Positions 54,249 to 63,399 of a stretch of DNA of 64,000 bases are shown here, in pieces. Below the pieces are notes generated by a model. That model saw only the letters and a program-made list of their open reading frames with translations. It did no database searches and was not told the DNA's origin. The number at the start of each line of letters is the position of its first letter. Within the stretch, counting starts at the first letter, position 1. The position numbers and the translations under genes are program-made. The DNA is from Mariniphaga sp041684965 (GTDB taxonomy: Bacteria; Bacteroidota; Bacteroidia; Bacteroidales; Prolixibacteraceae), in NCBI GenBank assembly GCA_041684965.1, contig JAWLGR010000004.1, positions 176,239 through 240,238 of the forward strand, in the 5' to 3' direction.

Positions 54249-55706
54249 CTAGAGTTTTTTACGTAACCGTGCAACAGGTATATCTAATTGTTCGCGGTAT
54301 TTTGCAACTGTACGACGGGCAATATTGTATGATTTGTCCTTCAGGATTTTTGTAAGTTTTTCATCGGTTAACGGCCTGCGTTTATCCTCATTCTCAATGC
54401 ATTCTTTAAGTATTTTCTTAATTTCACGTGTTGAAACTTCTTCTCCGCTTTCGGTCTGCAATCCTTCAGAGAAAAAATATTTCAGCGGGAATATACCAAA
54501 ATGCGTTTGGATATACTTGCTGTTCGATACTCTGGAAATGGTTGATATATCAAGACCTGTTTTTTCTGCAATATCCTTAAGGATCATTGGCCGGAGCCTG
54601 GCTTCATCGCCCTCTTTAAAATATTCTTTCTGAAAATTTATTATTTCTGCCATTGTTATCAGCAATGTGTGATTCCGTTGTCTGATTGCATCGATAAACC
54701 ACTTTGCCGAATCCACCTTTTGCTTTACAAATACCAGAGCATCTTTTTGATTTTTATTTTTTTGCCTGGTTTGTTTTGCAAGGGCATGCATCATATCAAG
54801 ATAAGTATCGTTTATTTTCAACTCCGGCATATTTTGCTGATTCAGTGAAAGGTTCAGCTCTCCATCCAGGTTATCAAGAATGAAATCGGGAATAATATGC
54901 TGATTTGATCTGTTCATAGGATTGCTGTAAGAACTACCCGGCTTAGGGTTCAGTTTCAGCACCTGGTTGATTCCTTCTTTCAGTTCCTCATCAGACAATT
55001 CCAGTTTCTTTTTTATTTTATCGTAATGCTTGCGTGTAAATTCTTCAAAATAGTCTTTTACTATTGTCTTTGCCAACTCAAAATTTTCCCCGTACTTTCT
55101 GTTTAGCTGCAAGATCAGGCATTCACGTAAATCGCGTGCTCCGACTCCCGGGGGATCAAACTGCTGTATAATTCGCAGAATTTCCTTAAGTTTTTCCTCC
55201 TCAACCTCCATGTTCAGGTTAAAAGCAAGATCATCACTGATTGAAAGCAAATCACGCCGCAGGTATCCATCGTCGTCAATGTTTCCGATAATATATTCTG
55301 CCAGTTGACGGTCTGTTTCGGAAAGGGTAGTCATCCCCAACTGATCATACAGACTTTCATGAAATGTTGTTCCGGCAGAAAAAGGAATATCAACATATTT
55401 GTCATCTTTGGAATAATTGTTTGTATTGGTTTTATAAGAAGGAACTTCATCTTCTTCATTCAGGTAATCATCAAAAGAAAATTCATCATTATCAATATCA
55501 CTCTCCTTCTCCTGTTCATTGTTATCATTCTGTTCGGAAATATCGGTACTTTCCGGGTCCACCTCCAAAACAGGATTTTCTTCGAGTTCCTTTTTTATGC
55601 GCTGTTCGAGCTGCATAGTAGGGATCTCCAAAAGCTTTATCACCTGTATTTGTTGTGGTGATAACTTTTGCAGCAACTTTTGTTGTAATGAAAGTCTTTG
55701 CTCCAT
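54249..55706 (-). CDS. rpoN: RNA polymerase sigma-54 factor
   Basis: 485 residues. Region I glutamine-rich start 'RLSLQQKLLQKLSPQQIQVI', acidic region II (~75-115), core-binding domain ('DPPGVGARDLRECLILQLNR'), HTH 'IAEKTGLDISTISRVSNSKY' and the C-terminal RpoN box 'ARRTVAKYREQL'. It directs transcription from -24/-12 promoters with AAA+ activators. A TAnnTTTG element (TACCTTTG, complement of 55758-55765) precedes it inside the end of asnS. Confidence 0.95.
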   Translation of the reverse strand: MEQRLSLQQKLLQKLSPQQIQVIKLLEIPTMQLEQRIKKELEENPVLEVDPESTDISEQNDNNEQEKESDIDNDEFSFDDYLNEEDEVPSYKTNTNNYSKDDKYVDIPFSAGTTFHESLYDQLGMTTLSETDRQLAEYIIGNIDDDGYLRRDLLSISDDLAFNLNMEVEEEKLKEILRIIQQFDPPGVGARDLRECLILQLNRKYGENFELAKTIVKDYFEEFTRKHYDKIKKKLELSDEELKEGINQVLKLNPKPGSSYSNPMNRSNQHIIPDFILDNLDGELNLSLNQQNMPELKINDTYLDMMHALAKQTRQKNKNQKDALVFVKQKVDSAKWFIDAIRQRNHTLLITMAEIINFQKEYFKEGDEARLRPMILKDIAEKTGLDISTISRVSNSKYIQTHFGIFPLKYFFSEGLQTESGEEVSTREIKKILKECIENEDKRRPLTDEKLTKILKDKSYNIARRTVAKYREQLDIPVARLRKKL

Positions 55707-55757
55707 ATCCCTACTTGTTTCTTCGTAAAAATACTACTTTTTTCGATGGAGTTCAAA

Positions 55758-55765
55758 CAAAGGTA
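55758..55765 (-). promoter_or_regulatory. Possible -7 element (TACCTTTG) for rpoN
   Basis: Minus-strand TACCTTTG, 52 bp before the rpoN start, immediately after the asnS stop. No clear -33. Confidence 0.4.
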
Positions 55766-57202
55766 CTAGAATTCTGCGTTTTTAGGAGTTCGTGGGAAAG
55801 CTATCACATCACGGATATTTCCCATTCCCGTAACAAACTGAACAAACCGTTCGAAACCTAGTCCAAAACCGCTGTGAACAGCACTTCCGAACCTTCGGGT
55901 ATCAAGATACCACCACATTTCATCAGAAGGAATGTTCATTTCCTTCATCCGGGTGAGCAATTTTTGCAGATTCTCTTCACGTTGTGAACCCCCTATAATT
56001 TCACCGATTTGCGGAAACAGAACATCCATGGCACGGACGGTTTTGCCATCCTCATTTTGCTTCATGTAAAAAGCCTTGATATCTTTAGGATAATCAGTTA
56101 AAATAACCGGGCATTTAAAATGTTTCTCCACGAGGTATCTTTCATGTTCACTTTGCAAATCAATACCCCACTCCACCGGAAACTGAAACTGTTTCTTTTT
56201 AAAAGGCTTTGAATTTTTCAGGATATCAATGGCTTCGGTATAAGTAAGTCTGATAAAATCACTGTTTTTAACAAAATTCAATTTTTCAGTTAAATTGATG
56301 GAACGTTGATTCTGGGGCTTATTTTTTTCTTCCTGTTCCAATCTATCGGTTAGAAATTGCAAATCTTCGCTGCAGTGTTCAAGTGCGTATCCAATGAGAT
56401 ACTTCAGGAATTCTTCAGCCAAATCCATATTATCTTTCAAATCATAGAAAGCCATTTCAGGTTCAATCATCCAGAATTCAGCAAGGTGCCGGGCAGTATT
56501 TGAATTTTCAGCCCGAAAAGTAGGTCCAAAAGTATATATCTCACCCAGCGCCATAGCTCCCAATTCTCCTTCAAGCTGTCCTGAAACAGTAAGGTTTGTT
56601 GGCCTCCCAAAAAAATCTTTGCTGTAATCTGGTTTTTTATCCTCTGTGAGGGGAGGATTAACAGCATCTAGAGTAGTAACACGAAACATCTGACCGGCAC
56701 CTTCCGCATCGCTGGAAGTAATTATTGGAGTATGAAGGCAATAGAATCCTTTCTGATTAAAATAATGATGAATCGCATAAGCCATGGAATGCCGGATACG
56801 AAAAACAGCTCCAAATGTATTGGTCCTAAATCTCAAATGTGCATTTTCCCGAAGAAACTCAAGCGTATGCTTTTTAGGCTGTATCGGATATTTTTCAGGA
56901 TCCGCCCCTCCAAGCAGTTCAATTTTTTCCGCTAGTAATTCCACATTTTGACCACTTCCTTTCGACTCAGTAAGAACTCCGGTAACAGACAGGGCAGCAC
57001 CCGTATTGATCTCACGCAATAATTGGTCATCAAACTTTGTAGTATCAGCTACTACCTGAAGGTTATTAATTGTTGAGCCATCATTTATGGCAATAAAATG
57101 AACATTCTTACTCCCTCTCCGGGTCCTTACCCAGCCTTTAATTAAAGTTGTGGTACCAGGCTTTCCATTTTTTAAAACTTCATTAATTTTTACTCTTGTC
57201 AT
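55766..57202 (-). CDS. asnS: Asparaginyl-tRNA synthetase
   Basis: 478 residues, class II. An OB-fold anticodon domain ('TTLIKGWVRTRRGSKNVHFI') is followed by class II motifs: motif 2 region 'TFGPTFRAENSNTARHLAEF' and 'EMAFYDL', motif 3 'GFGLGFERFVQFVTGMGNIR', and the typical end 'FPRTPKNAEF'. The 'NTARHLAEFWMIEPE' version matches AsnS better than AspS. It charges tRNA-Asn with asparagine. Confidence 0.95.
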   Translation of the reverse strand: MTRVKINEVLKNGKPGTTTLIKGWVRTRRGSKNVHFIAINDGSTINNLQVVADTTKFDDQLLREINTGAALSVTGVLTESKGSGQNVELLAEKIELLGGADPEKYPIQPKKHTLEFLRENAHLRFRTNTFGAVFRIRHSMAYAIHHYFNQKGFYCLHTPIITSSDAEGAGQMFRVTTLDAVNPPLTEDKKPDYSKDFFGRPTNLTVSGQLEGELGAMALGEIYTFGPTFRAENSNTARHLAEFWMIEPEMAFYDLKDNMDLAEEFLKYLIGYALEHCSEDLQFLTDRLEQEEKNKPQNQRSINLTEKLNFVKNSDFIRLTYTEAIDILKNSKPFKKKQFQFPVEWGIDLQSEHERYLVEKHFKCPVILTDYPKDIKAFYMKQNEDGKTVRAMDVLFPQIGEIIGGSQREENLQKLLTRMKEMNIPSDEMWWYLDTRRFGSAVHSGFGLGFERFVQFVTGMGNIRDVIAFPRTPKNAEF

Positions 57203-57247
57203 AGCTCAACCGCTTTAGTTTCTTGCTTTTTAATTTTAAAAAGCCTA

Positions 57248-57255
57248 CAAAAGTA
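57248..57255 (-). promoter_or_regulatory. Possible -7 element (TACTTTTG) for asnS
   Basis: Minus-strand exact TAnnTTTG match, 46 bp before the asnS start; a TTTG lies 12 bp further upstream, closer than usual for a -33. Confidence 0.4.
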
Positions 57256-57319
57256 TATTTTTATGAACAAATCCGACCCGTGAAAACCCTGTAAAATATA
57301 TTATTTGAAGTAATATTAA

Positions 57320-57354
57320 AACTTAAAAGCCATTCACCCGAAGGTAAATGGCTT
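57320..57354 (-). terminator. Terminator of the Gfo/Idh/MocA gene
   Basis: Stem AAGCCATT / AATGGCTT (57327-57334 with 57347-57354) followed on the minus strand by a T-rich run, 31 bp after the stop. Confidence 0.65.
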
Positions 57355-57384
57355 CACAGCTCGTATTGAATAATATTAAAACCT

Positions 57385-58740
57385 TTATTCTCCAGACCCT
57401 GGAACAGGCACTTTTGCATTATCAGCATAACCGATGTTTCCAAGAACATATCGGTCAGGTCCCAGTTTTAAGTCTGAATTCATCATTTCGTCATAAGTTA
57501 CTTCTCTTCCTGTATATGCAGAAACCCTTCCCATAATCGCCACCATGTTTGAAATTGCAGTTTGTTCTGCTTCATTAAAAGGAATATTCTGACGAATACA
57601 GGTAACCAGGTTAATGTGCTCCTGAACGTACGGGCTTGTTTCTGAACCTTCAGCTGTAAACAATTCATTTCCTTCCGCGTCGACTACCCTGAGTTTGCCT
57701 GCAGTAGTAGCAATACCTTTTGTACCATGAAAAATTTCATGGACAGCATTTACAGTTCCGTTAATCTGGCGGCACATGCTGTGAACATGTCGTCCGTCCT
57801 CATAAATATAATCCACACTAAAATTATCGTATTGGTCGCCTGTCACCCTGCGGTGCCTGGATCCAAATCCTACAGCTTTTACAGGATGTGTGCCCATAAA
57901 CCAATTCGCTACATCTATATTATGTACATGCTGTTCCACAATATGATCCCCTGATAGCCAGCACCAGTTAACCCAATCACGAATCATCCATTCCATTTCG
58001 CTCCAGCTGGGATTTCTATCGCGATGCCATAACTTATTTTGGTTCCAGTAGACATTTGCAGATACAATCTCGCCTATTGCATTGTTATCATTTAGTTCCT
58101 TTATCAGGTTAATATAATTGTGCTGATGTCTTCTCTGGGTACCTGTTACAATTTTTAATCCTTGCGCATCGGCCATCTTGGCTGTAGCAATTATCCGACG
58201 GATTCCGACCGGATCGACAGCAAGAGGTTTTTCCATAAACACATGCTTTCGAGCCCTCACTGCAGCCTCAAAATGCTCGGGTCTGAATTTTGGAGGAGTA
58301 GCAAGAATAATTATATCTACATCTGAATCAATAACTTTTTCAAATGCATCGAAACCAACAAATTGATTTTCTTGTGGAACATCAATTCCCTTTTCAGTTT
58401 TAATTTTATTAGCACAGTTCTTTACCCTGTCCTCAAAAACATCCCCAAGGGCAGTAATTGTAAGGTTTGGCCCTGCGTCAAGAAAATTGATAGCCGCTCC
58501 GGAGCCCCTTCCGCCACAGCCAATAATCCCGGCTTTTAAAACAGTACCATCGGGTGCTATATCGAGCATAGGCGGAAGATTTAAATCCCTTGGCTGCCAA
58601 TCATAGTTTCCCGAATATCCCTTTGTATCAACATTATTATTTGCACACGAAGATAAAGTCCCCACTCCCATAGCTCCGGCAGCTCCCACAGCGGCAGCTC
58701 CGGCTAAAAATTTACGTCTTGAAAAACCATTCGTACTCAT
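57385..58740 (-). CDS. Tat-exported Gfo/Idh/MocA family oxidoreductase
   Basis: 451 residues. Twin-arginine leader 'FSRRKFLAGAAAVGAAGA', then a Cys in 'LSSCANN' that could be lipidated. Rossmann NAD(P) motif 'KAGIIGCGGRGSGAAINFL' near residue 68, catalytic-region 'MEKPLAVDPVGIRRI' (EKP motif) and 'GDHIVEQHVHNIDVANWFMG'. Members oxidise or reduce sugar-like substrates; Tat export suggests action outside the cytoplasm with pre-loaded cofactor. Some secreted relatives act as glycosidases, so the reaction is uncertain. Thirty-five bp after the cytochrome-FGE gene, so probably co-transcribed. Confidence 0.88.
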   Translation of the reverse strand: MSTNGFSRRKFLAGAAAVGAAGAMGVGTLSSCANNNVDTKGYSGNYDWQPRDLNLPPMLDIAPDGTVLKAGIIGCGGRGSGAAINFLDAGPNLTITALGDVFEDRVKNCANKIKTEKGIDVPQENQFVGFDAFEKVIDSDVDIIILATPPKFRPEHFEAAVRARKHVFMEKPLAVDPVGIRRIIATAKMADAQGLKIVTGTQRRHQHNYINLIKELNDNNAIGEIVSANVYWNQNKLWHRDRNPSWSEMEWMIRDWVNWCWLSGDHIVEQHVHNIDVANWFMGTHPVKAVGFGSRHRRVTGDQYDNFSVDYIYEDGRHVHSMCRQINGTVNAVHEIFHGTKGIATTAGKLRVVDAEGNELFTAEGSETSPYVQEHINLVTCIRQNIPFNEAEQTAISNMVAIMGRVSAYTGREVTYDEMMNSDLKLGPDRYVLGNIGYADNAKVPVPGSGE

Positions 58741-58775
58741 AATCTGATAATTATTGTTGAATTTAGGTTCCTAAA

Positions 58776-60311
58776 TTAATTATTTTTTCCAGTTTTCTCA
58801 TCAAATTCACAAATTACCCTGAATCCGATGTTGTTACTATCTGAAAGCCACCAGGTACTCTTAGGCATCTGCGGGTCCGTTCGCATCCATTCATCCATCC
58901 GCGAGTGATCCCGGGCTGCGCTACGAACTTCCCCAACAGGACTTTTGAAGGAACCGCCACGGACGACTCTTTCCGTTCCGGAAACAGGCCCTTTAGGATC
59001 AACCGCTCCATCAACAAGCATGTCATAAGCGTCTTCAGCATACCAATCGGAACAATATTCCATAACATTACCCAACATATTTTTCAAACCATATTGGTTG
59101 GGTTCCACAACATCGGGCAATTCTGTTTTTCCCTGGCTGTTACCGGCATAAACAACATATTGGTCAATCAGATTGCTTTCACTTCCGAACAATTTACTGA
59201 AGAAGCCTTTCTGTGAAAAATCTCTTGGTCTTCCTTCAAAAAAGAAAGGAGTTTGAGTCCCGCCGCGGGCAGCATATTCCCATTCAGCCTCTGTAGGCAG
59301 CCTGTAGGTTTTTCCCGTTACCTGTGAAAGCCACCTGCAATAGGTTTCTGCAGCATGGTATGTCATTGTAATAGCAGGCCGGCCGCCCATACCCCAGTTC
59401 TGATCAGGTTGACCATAGGGTGGTGTAGGACCTGAAATGGCATCCACGTCATCCATTGTACGTGCACCCTCAGTATCGGTCGATCGTCCTTCTACAGCAG
59501 TAGCACTATAGAATGCAAGAAACTCATCCCATGTAACCTCCACCTCGGCCATAAAAAACGGACTTATCTGAACTTGCTTTTGTGGCCCTTCATCCGGATT
59601 TCGCATCTGTTCATTTTCCGGACTCCCAATCAGGAATGTTCCCCCGGGTATGGCTTTCATATTAAACGAAATGACAGAATTCGGTATGGTTTCAGTAAAG
59701 TCTTCATGTGCAGCAACAAGTGCCGGTTCTGTAAATAAGTCTGCCTTTTCAGTTTTTTGCATACCAAAATCAACATTGGCAGCATGCATCGCATTTGGAT
59801 CATAGTGCCCAACATGCAGGTGACAGTTTATACATCTCAGATCATCTTCATTCTGACTGTAATAAAGATGTGCATCCTGTCCTTCTTTTGACAGAGTCAG
59901 TGGAAACAGGTTATGATGGCAGTTCAGGCAGGATACCTTGAATACATGGTGTTGCGCGTATTCCAAAGTAGATTTTAATTCCCAGTTATAATCAGCGCTG
60001 TCTTTAAACAAATATCCGTAAATATCACGCGCTGCAGCTTTAATCTTTTCAGGAAGATATCCCTGTCCTTTTGGCGGAAGATGACAATCAACACATCTTG
60101 CTCTAAAACCAGATGGATTGTCGTAATGAGTTGACAATCGCCATGAATCAAAAACATGCGGATGTACATGACACATGTTACACGATTCGTTTGTGGAGGT
60201 ATATTCAAGAAGCTTATTGGTATAAATGGTAAAAAGTAAACCTACCACAAAACCTATAAAAAGCACAAGGAGTAAATTTTTCCTCAGGTAGTAATACATT
60301 CTTTTAAGCAT
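58776..60311 (-). CDS. NapC/NirT-like tetraheme cytochrome fused to an FGE/SUMF1 domain
   Basis: 511 residues. One N-terminal membrane anchor (~12-32) followed by four CxxCH heme sites (C44, C73, C128, C160), as in NrfH/NapC quinol-oxidising cytochromes. After a linker, residues ~215-505 form a formylglycine-generating-enzyme-like domain ('MKAIPGGTFLIGSPENEQM', 'YRLPTEAEWEYAARGG', 'NMLGNVMEYCSDWYAED', 'RVVRGGSF'). The periplasmic fusion may pass electrons from quinol toward an FGE-fold protein or use that fold for binding. Function unknown. Confidence 0.85.
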   Translation of the reverse strand: MLKRMYYYLRKNLLLVLFIGFVVGLLFTIYTNKLLEYTSTNESCNMCHVHPHVFDSWRLSTHYDNPSGFRARCVDCHLPPKGQGYLPEKIKAAARDIYGYLFKDSADYNWELKSTLEYAQHHVFKVSCLNCHHNLFPLTLSKEGQDAHLYYSQNEDDLRCINCHLHVGHYDPNAMHAANVDFGMQKTEKADLFTEPALVAAHEDFTETIPNSVISFNMKAIPGGTFLIGSPENEQMRNPDEGPQKQVQISPFFMAEVEVTWDEFLAFYSATAVEGRSTDTEGARTMDDVDAISGPTPPYGQPDQNWGMGGRPAITMTYHAAETYCRWLSQVTGKTYRLPTEAEWEYAARGGTQTPFFFEGRPRDFSQKGFFSKLFGSESNLIDQYVVYAGNSQGKTELPDVVEPNQYGLKNMLGNVMEYCSDWYAEDAYDMLVDGAVDPKGPVSGTERVVRGGSFKSPVGEVRSAARDHSRMDEWMRTDPQMPKSTWWLSDSNNIGFRVICEFDEKTGKNN

Positions 60312-60593
60312 TCTCTATAAGTTTAAAAAAGGAAAATAATCGTTAAAAGCCCAAAAATAATAATTTATCAAAGGCTTAATGAACAATTTACATATTTGTA
60401 TGCTTATTTAGAACCAATCAATTTTTAAGTTTGCCCTGGTCTTTTTTACTGCATAACAAATAATACTAAACGGTGCCTGTATCAAGCTTTAATTGCTGCA
60501 TCCTGAAATTTATAATATAACTTTATTGAACATATCTCTATTTTAAGGTAACGAACATTTCTTGCAGGTTTCAGTATAACCTACAGTAAAATT

Positions 60594-60624
60594 TTTGTAT
60601 GTTTATAAAAAGTAATTATATTTG
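60594..60624 (+). promoter_or_regulatory. Promoter of tRNA-fMet
   Basis: TTTG (60594-60597), 19-bp spacer, TATATTTG (60617-60624): a full match to the Bacteroidota TTTG/TAnnTTTG promoter, 44 bp before the tRNA. The other part of 60312-60593 shows no gene. Confidence 0.75.
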
Positions 60625-60667
60625 CAGCCGCGTTCACAAAAAATAGAAAAAAACTATTACAATATAT

Positions 60668-60740
<73 letters not shown>

Positions 60741-60757
60741 CAGATAGAAGTAGATAA

Positions 60758-60790
60758 AAGCCTGTAATATAAAAGATTACAGGCTTTTTT
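60758..60790 (+). terminator. Terminator after tRNA-fMet
   Basis: Perfect 11-bp stem AAGCCTGTAAT / ATTACAGGCTT with a 7-nt loop and T tail. Confidence 0.9.
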
Positions 60791-60798
60791 ATTTTATG

Positions 60799-60821
60799 TC
60801 GGGACACATGTGGGACACATT
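60799..60821. other. GGGACACA direct repeat next to tRNA-fMet
   Basis: GGGACACATGTGGGACACAT lies just past the tRNA terminator. Sequence of this kind adjoining a tRNA may be the trace of an integrated element, but no integrase is in view. The rest of 60822-60943 is AT-rich without genes. Confidence 0.3.
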
Positions 60822-60943
60822 GTGCCATTTTATTCAGGTGTTATCGTATGTATCAACTATAAATAAGATCGTTTAATCCATTATTAACTAACACACTTAA
60901 TCTCAAAGAAAAAAGGAAAATCGTTGAAAGCTTAAGACGATTA

Positions 60944-61153
60944 CTAACAGCATGATGTCTCTAACTGTACAGGTGGGCATTTAACGGACCCATATGAACA
61001 GAAAATACAACAGTCACCTTGTTTTGGTTTTATTATCAGTTTACATTGAGTACATTCATAGAAATAGTTACAGGCATTTTCGGGCATGATCTCTTCTTTT
61101 TGAAATCCACATTCCGGGCAAGTAAAGATTGAAAGAAGTTGTATTTTTTTCAT
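60944..61153 (-). CDS. Small Cys-rich GDCCxxC-type zinc-ribbon protein
   Basis: 69 residues from the ATG at 61153 ('MKKIQLLSIFTCPECGFQKE'). Two metal-binding halves: 'CPECG' with 'CNYFYECTQC', then 'GDCCIFCSYGSVKCPP', ending 'LETSCC'. Nearly the same small protein, with GDCCxFCSYG, is frequent in mercury and copper resistance clusters on mobile elements (family knowledge). It probably binds a thiophilic metal. It is the last gene of the minus-strand metal cluster. The gap 61154-61357 contains no other supported gene. Confidence 0.75.
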   Translation of the reverse strand: MKKIQLLSIFTCPECGFQKEEIMPENACNYFYECTQCKLIIKPKQGDCCIFCSYGSVKCPPVQLETSCC

Positions 61154-61357
61154 TTTTAAAGTTATCAAACTTTAACTGTTATCTTTTAAAATATTTAATA
61201 ATTAGCCTAAATGGAAAAATTACGGGATAGTATATATGAAGCCCTGACGAGCCATTCGTCTTCTCCTTCATAACTTGTGTTGTCTTCTAAACCATTGACC
61301 CAACCACAATCTGCACGATATTCATATTCTCCTTCCATGAAAAACCGTGGAAACGAA

Positions 61358-61885
61358 TTACTGTTTAATACCTTGAAAACGCAAATCGTCCGAGGAATCA
61401 TTTTTATTCATTTGAAAAGTGTACGAAAAACTATGATTTGCCATATCAAATCCACCAAAGTGTTCGTCACCTTCATCATGTTCTTCATCCAGGTGGTGCA
61501 TCCATTCGGTTTCACCGCTTTGCATATCACCCATCATACTACCCATGTGATTATCACCCAACATATAGCCATACATTTCTTCAAAGTCATCGCCAGTGTA
61601 ACATACGTAAGCGCTGTCGTTTTCCATGTAATAATTCATCATAAAAGTGGTATCGAAATTTTCTGAATAACAATGTACCTGAATTTCGTTTTCACCGGTA
61701 ATTGTAATTTCAGAAGTCGCCGTTTTACTTTCTGAGGTTCCATCGGTACTTTTAGTTTGCAAACCGGTTAGGGTGCCTTCATAAACACCTTCGATGATTG
61801 TTTCATTGGTTTCTTCTTTTTCACAAGCTGTAAACAAAACCAATAATGCTATAGCTACTCCTGAAAATTTTACTATATGTTTCAT
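61358..61885 (-). CDS. Met/His/Asp-rich lipoprotein, putative metal binder
   Basis: 175 residues from the ATG at 61885 ('MKHIVKFSGVAIALLVLFTA'); the frame is open two codons further up. Lipobox ending at C21 ('LFTACEKEE'). The middle is a lipocalin-like beta region ('IIEGVYEGTLTGLQTKS'). The last third is rich in Met, His and acidic residues: 'MLGDNHMGSMMGDMQSGE', 'WMHHLDEEHDEGDEHF'. Such composition is common in periplasmic copper or silver binding proteins. The neighbours (DUF305 protein, ATPase relics) support metal handling. No family match is certain. Confidence 0.65.
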   Translation of the reverse strand: MKHIVKFSGVAIALLVLFTACEKEETNETIIEGVYEGTLTGLQTKSTDGTSESKTATSEITITGENEIQVHCYSENFDTTFMMNYYMENDSAYVCYTGDDFEEMYGYMLGDNHMGSMMGDMQSGETEWMHHLDEEHDEGDEHFGGFDMANHSFSYTFQMNKNDSSDDLRFQGIKQ

Positions 61886-61966
61886 AAACATTGACCTTAA
61901 AATTAAATTATACTTTTCTAATCATGATGCATTTAAAATAACCGAAAGAATTTTCCCAATCAGTAA

Positions 61967-62110
61967 TTATCCTGTTCCCCTCGATTTTTTTCCGGGACGG
62001 ACTACAACCACATCGTCTTTTTTAAGCTGGTTCACTTTAATGTCTTCCGTGACGCCGTTTTTTACCAAATATGCTTCAGAAAGCATAAGGTGGATTTCAC
62101 ATTTGAACAC
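61967..62110 (-). pseudogene. Relic of a heavy-metal P-type ATPase (actuator-domain part)
   Basis: The minus strand reads 'LMLSEAYLVKNG', 'EDIKVNQLKKDDVVVVRPGK', then runs out of similarity and stops. The pattern is the 'GD.V.VRPGE' region upstream of the TGE loop in CopB-type P1B ATPases. No start, phosphorylation motif or transmembrane CPx/CPH motif is present. Confidence 0.75.
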
Positions 62111-62127
62111 TCAGGGATTAAATAATT

Positions 62128-62661
62128 CTATTCGAGGGTGCCGATAAAATTTGGGACAGGACGTGATTCTGATTCTAACTTCGTTTTCACCAACCCATTT
62201 TCCCTGATGTCATTAATCAGCCACTCCATTTCCTTAATTTCCCTTCGCTGCGCTATAATTATTTCATCTGCAAGTTCTCTTACTCTTACATCTTCAATCA
62301 TTGCTCTATCGCTTGTTAAAATGGCGATAGAATGATGCGGGATCATTCCCTCCATATAATCAACATCGGAAACTGTAACCTGACTTCTGACCAGCCATAT
62401 AGAAGCAACGATCAGCAAAACCCCTCCAATAAGAATAAGGGCATTTATTGTTCTGTTTGCATACATTCCGATCATATAAAGGAGCATGATAACGATCATA
62501 GCTCCTCCCATAATCAGGGTCATATACATGCGTGTTTCACTGAACCAAAAATGATCGATGATTTGAAAAGAGTTTGTATACATTAAAACAAACATTGCAA
62601 CCATAGATGTGCCTATCATTGCAAAAAATTTCAGGTAGTCGCTGTGTTTTTTTTCTTCCAT
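62128..62661 (-). CDS. DUF305 domain membrane protein
   Basis: 177 residues. Three predicted membrane helices (~10-30, ~45-65, ~72-90) followed by a DUF305 domain with the diagnostic 'YMEGMIPHHSIAILTSDRA' and 'LADEIIIAQRREIKEMEWLI'. DUF305 proteins recur in copper and other metal-resistance loci, and the M/H residues of the motif are thought to bind metal. The gene lies in a minus-strand run between a rhodanese gene and an ATPase relic. Confidence 0.85.
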   Translation of the reverse strand: MEEKKHSDYLKFFAMIGTSMVAMFVLMYTNSFQIIDHFWFSETRMYMTLIMGGAMIVIMLLYMIGMYANRTINALILIGGVLLIVASIWLVRSQVTVSDVDYMEGMIPHHSIAILTSDRAMIEDVRVRELADEIIIAQRREIKEMEWLINDIRENGLVKTKLESESRPVPNFIGTLE

Positions 62662-62709
62662 GGTTACATTTTTTTTACAAATTTCGAATTATCTTTTCAA
62701 ATTTTTTTG

Positions 62710-63399
62710 TTATTCAACCGGCAAGCCCAGTGTTACCCAATCGTGCATGCCGCCGCGGTAGTACAGTATTTTTTCGGGCGGATAACCGGCCGACAATAAA
62801 TTGCGGATAGCAGAAGGCGACTGCGGACATTGCGGTCCGTTACAAAAAAAGACAGTTGGCTTGTTGCGGTCCAACTCACCCATTCTTTCTGCTATTTCAT
62901 TATGGGGAATATTTTTAGCACCGGATATAGTGGAAACTTCATAAAAATCTGATGTGCGGGAATCTATTACCGGCAGCCCGTTTTCCTGGAATTTGTGTAC
63001 CTCCAATTCATCAACGGTACGGACATTTTCTGCAATTTTAATCGGTTGAATTTTTCCCCAGGTTGTATCTACTATTACCAAACCGGTTTCCCCGCTAACA
63101 GGCTGAGGAACCATCTGAGTATTTTCTCTTTTGGGTACTCGTTTTTCACTGATGTCTTTTTTATTATTGTTTTTCGTTTCAGCTCTCATTTCCATGATTT
63201 TCTTATTTCCGGGTAACCCTACCGAAACAACTTCATCATCCACAATTAATAAGGGTGATGTTTTTATATGATACGCTTCCACCAATTCGGAATGATCCTC
63301 AAAATACATCAGTTCATAATGTAAGCCGGCATCTTGCAATTGTTCTTCAAGTATTGGCCGGTGCTGGCATGTTTTTGTTGCTGCTATTATAATATTCAT
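62710..63399 (-). CDS. Glutaredoxin-like/rhodanese fusion protein
   Basis: 229 residues. Residues 1-~75 resemble a thioredoxin/glutaredoxin fold ('IIIAATKTCQHRPILEEQL', cis-Pro 'TSPLLIVDDEVV') with a single Cys. Residues ~120-229 form a rhodanese domain with the active-site loop 'VFFCNGPQCPQSP', 'YYRGGMHDWVTLGLPVE'. Likely handles sulfane sulfur or thiol redox in the periplasm-facing metal cluster; no signal peptide is seen, so it is cytoplasmic. The start ATG overlaps the TGA of the upstream ATPase fragment, which suggests former translational coupling. Confidence 0.8.
   Translation of the reverse strand: MNIIIAATKTCQHRPILEEQLQDAGLHYELMYFEDHSELVEAYHIKTSPLLIVDDEVVSVGLPGNKKIMEMRAETKNNNKKDISEKRVPKRENTQMVPQPVSGETGLVIVDTTWGKIQPIKIAENVRTVDELEVHKFQENGLPVIDSRTSDFYEVSTISGAKNIPHNEIAERMGELDRNKPTVFFCNGPQCPQSPSAIRNLLSAGYPPEKILYYRGGMHDWVTLGLPVE

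Noticed and set aside
61207..61401. Minus-strand 64-codon open frame after the Met/His-rich lipoprotein
   Set aside because: It overlaps the end of that gene in another frame and has no family features.
62332..62586. Plus-strand frames opposite the DUF305 and rhodanese genes
   Set aside because: They are opposite-strand shadows of well-supported coding regions.
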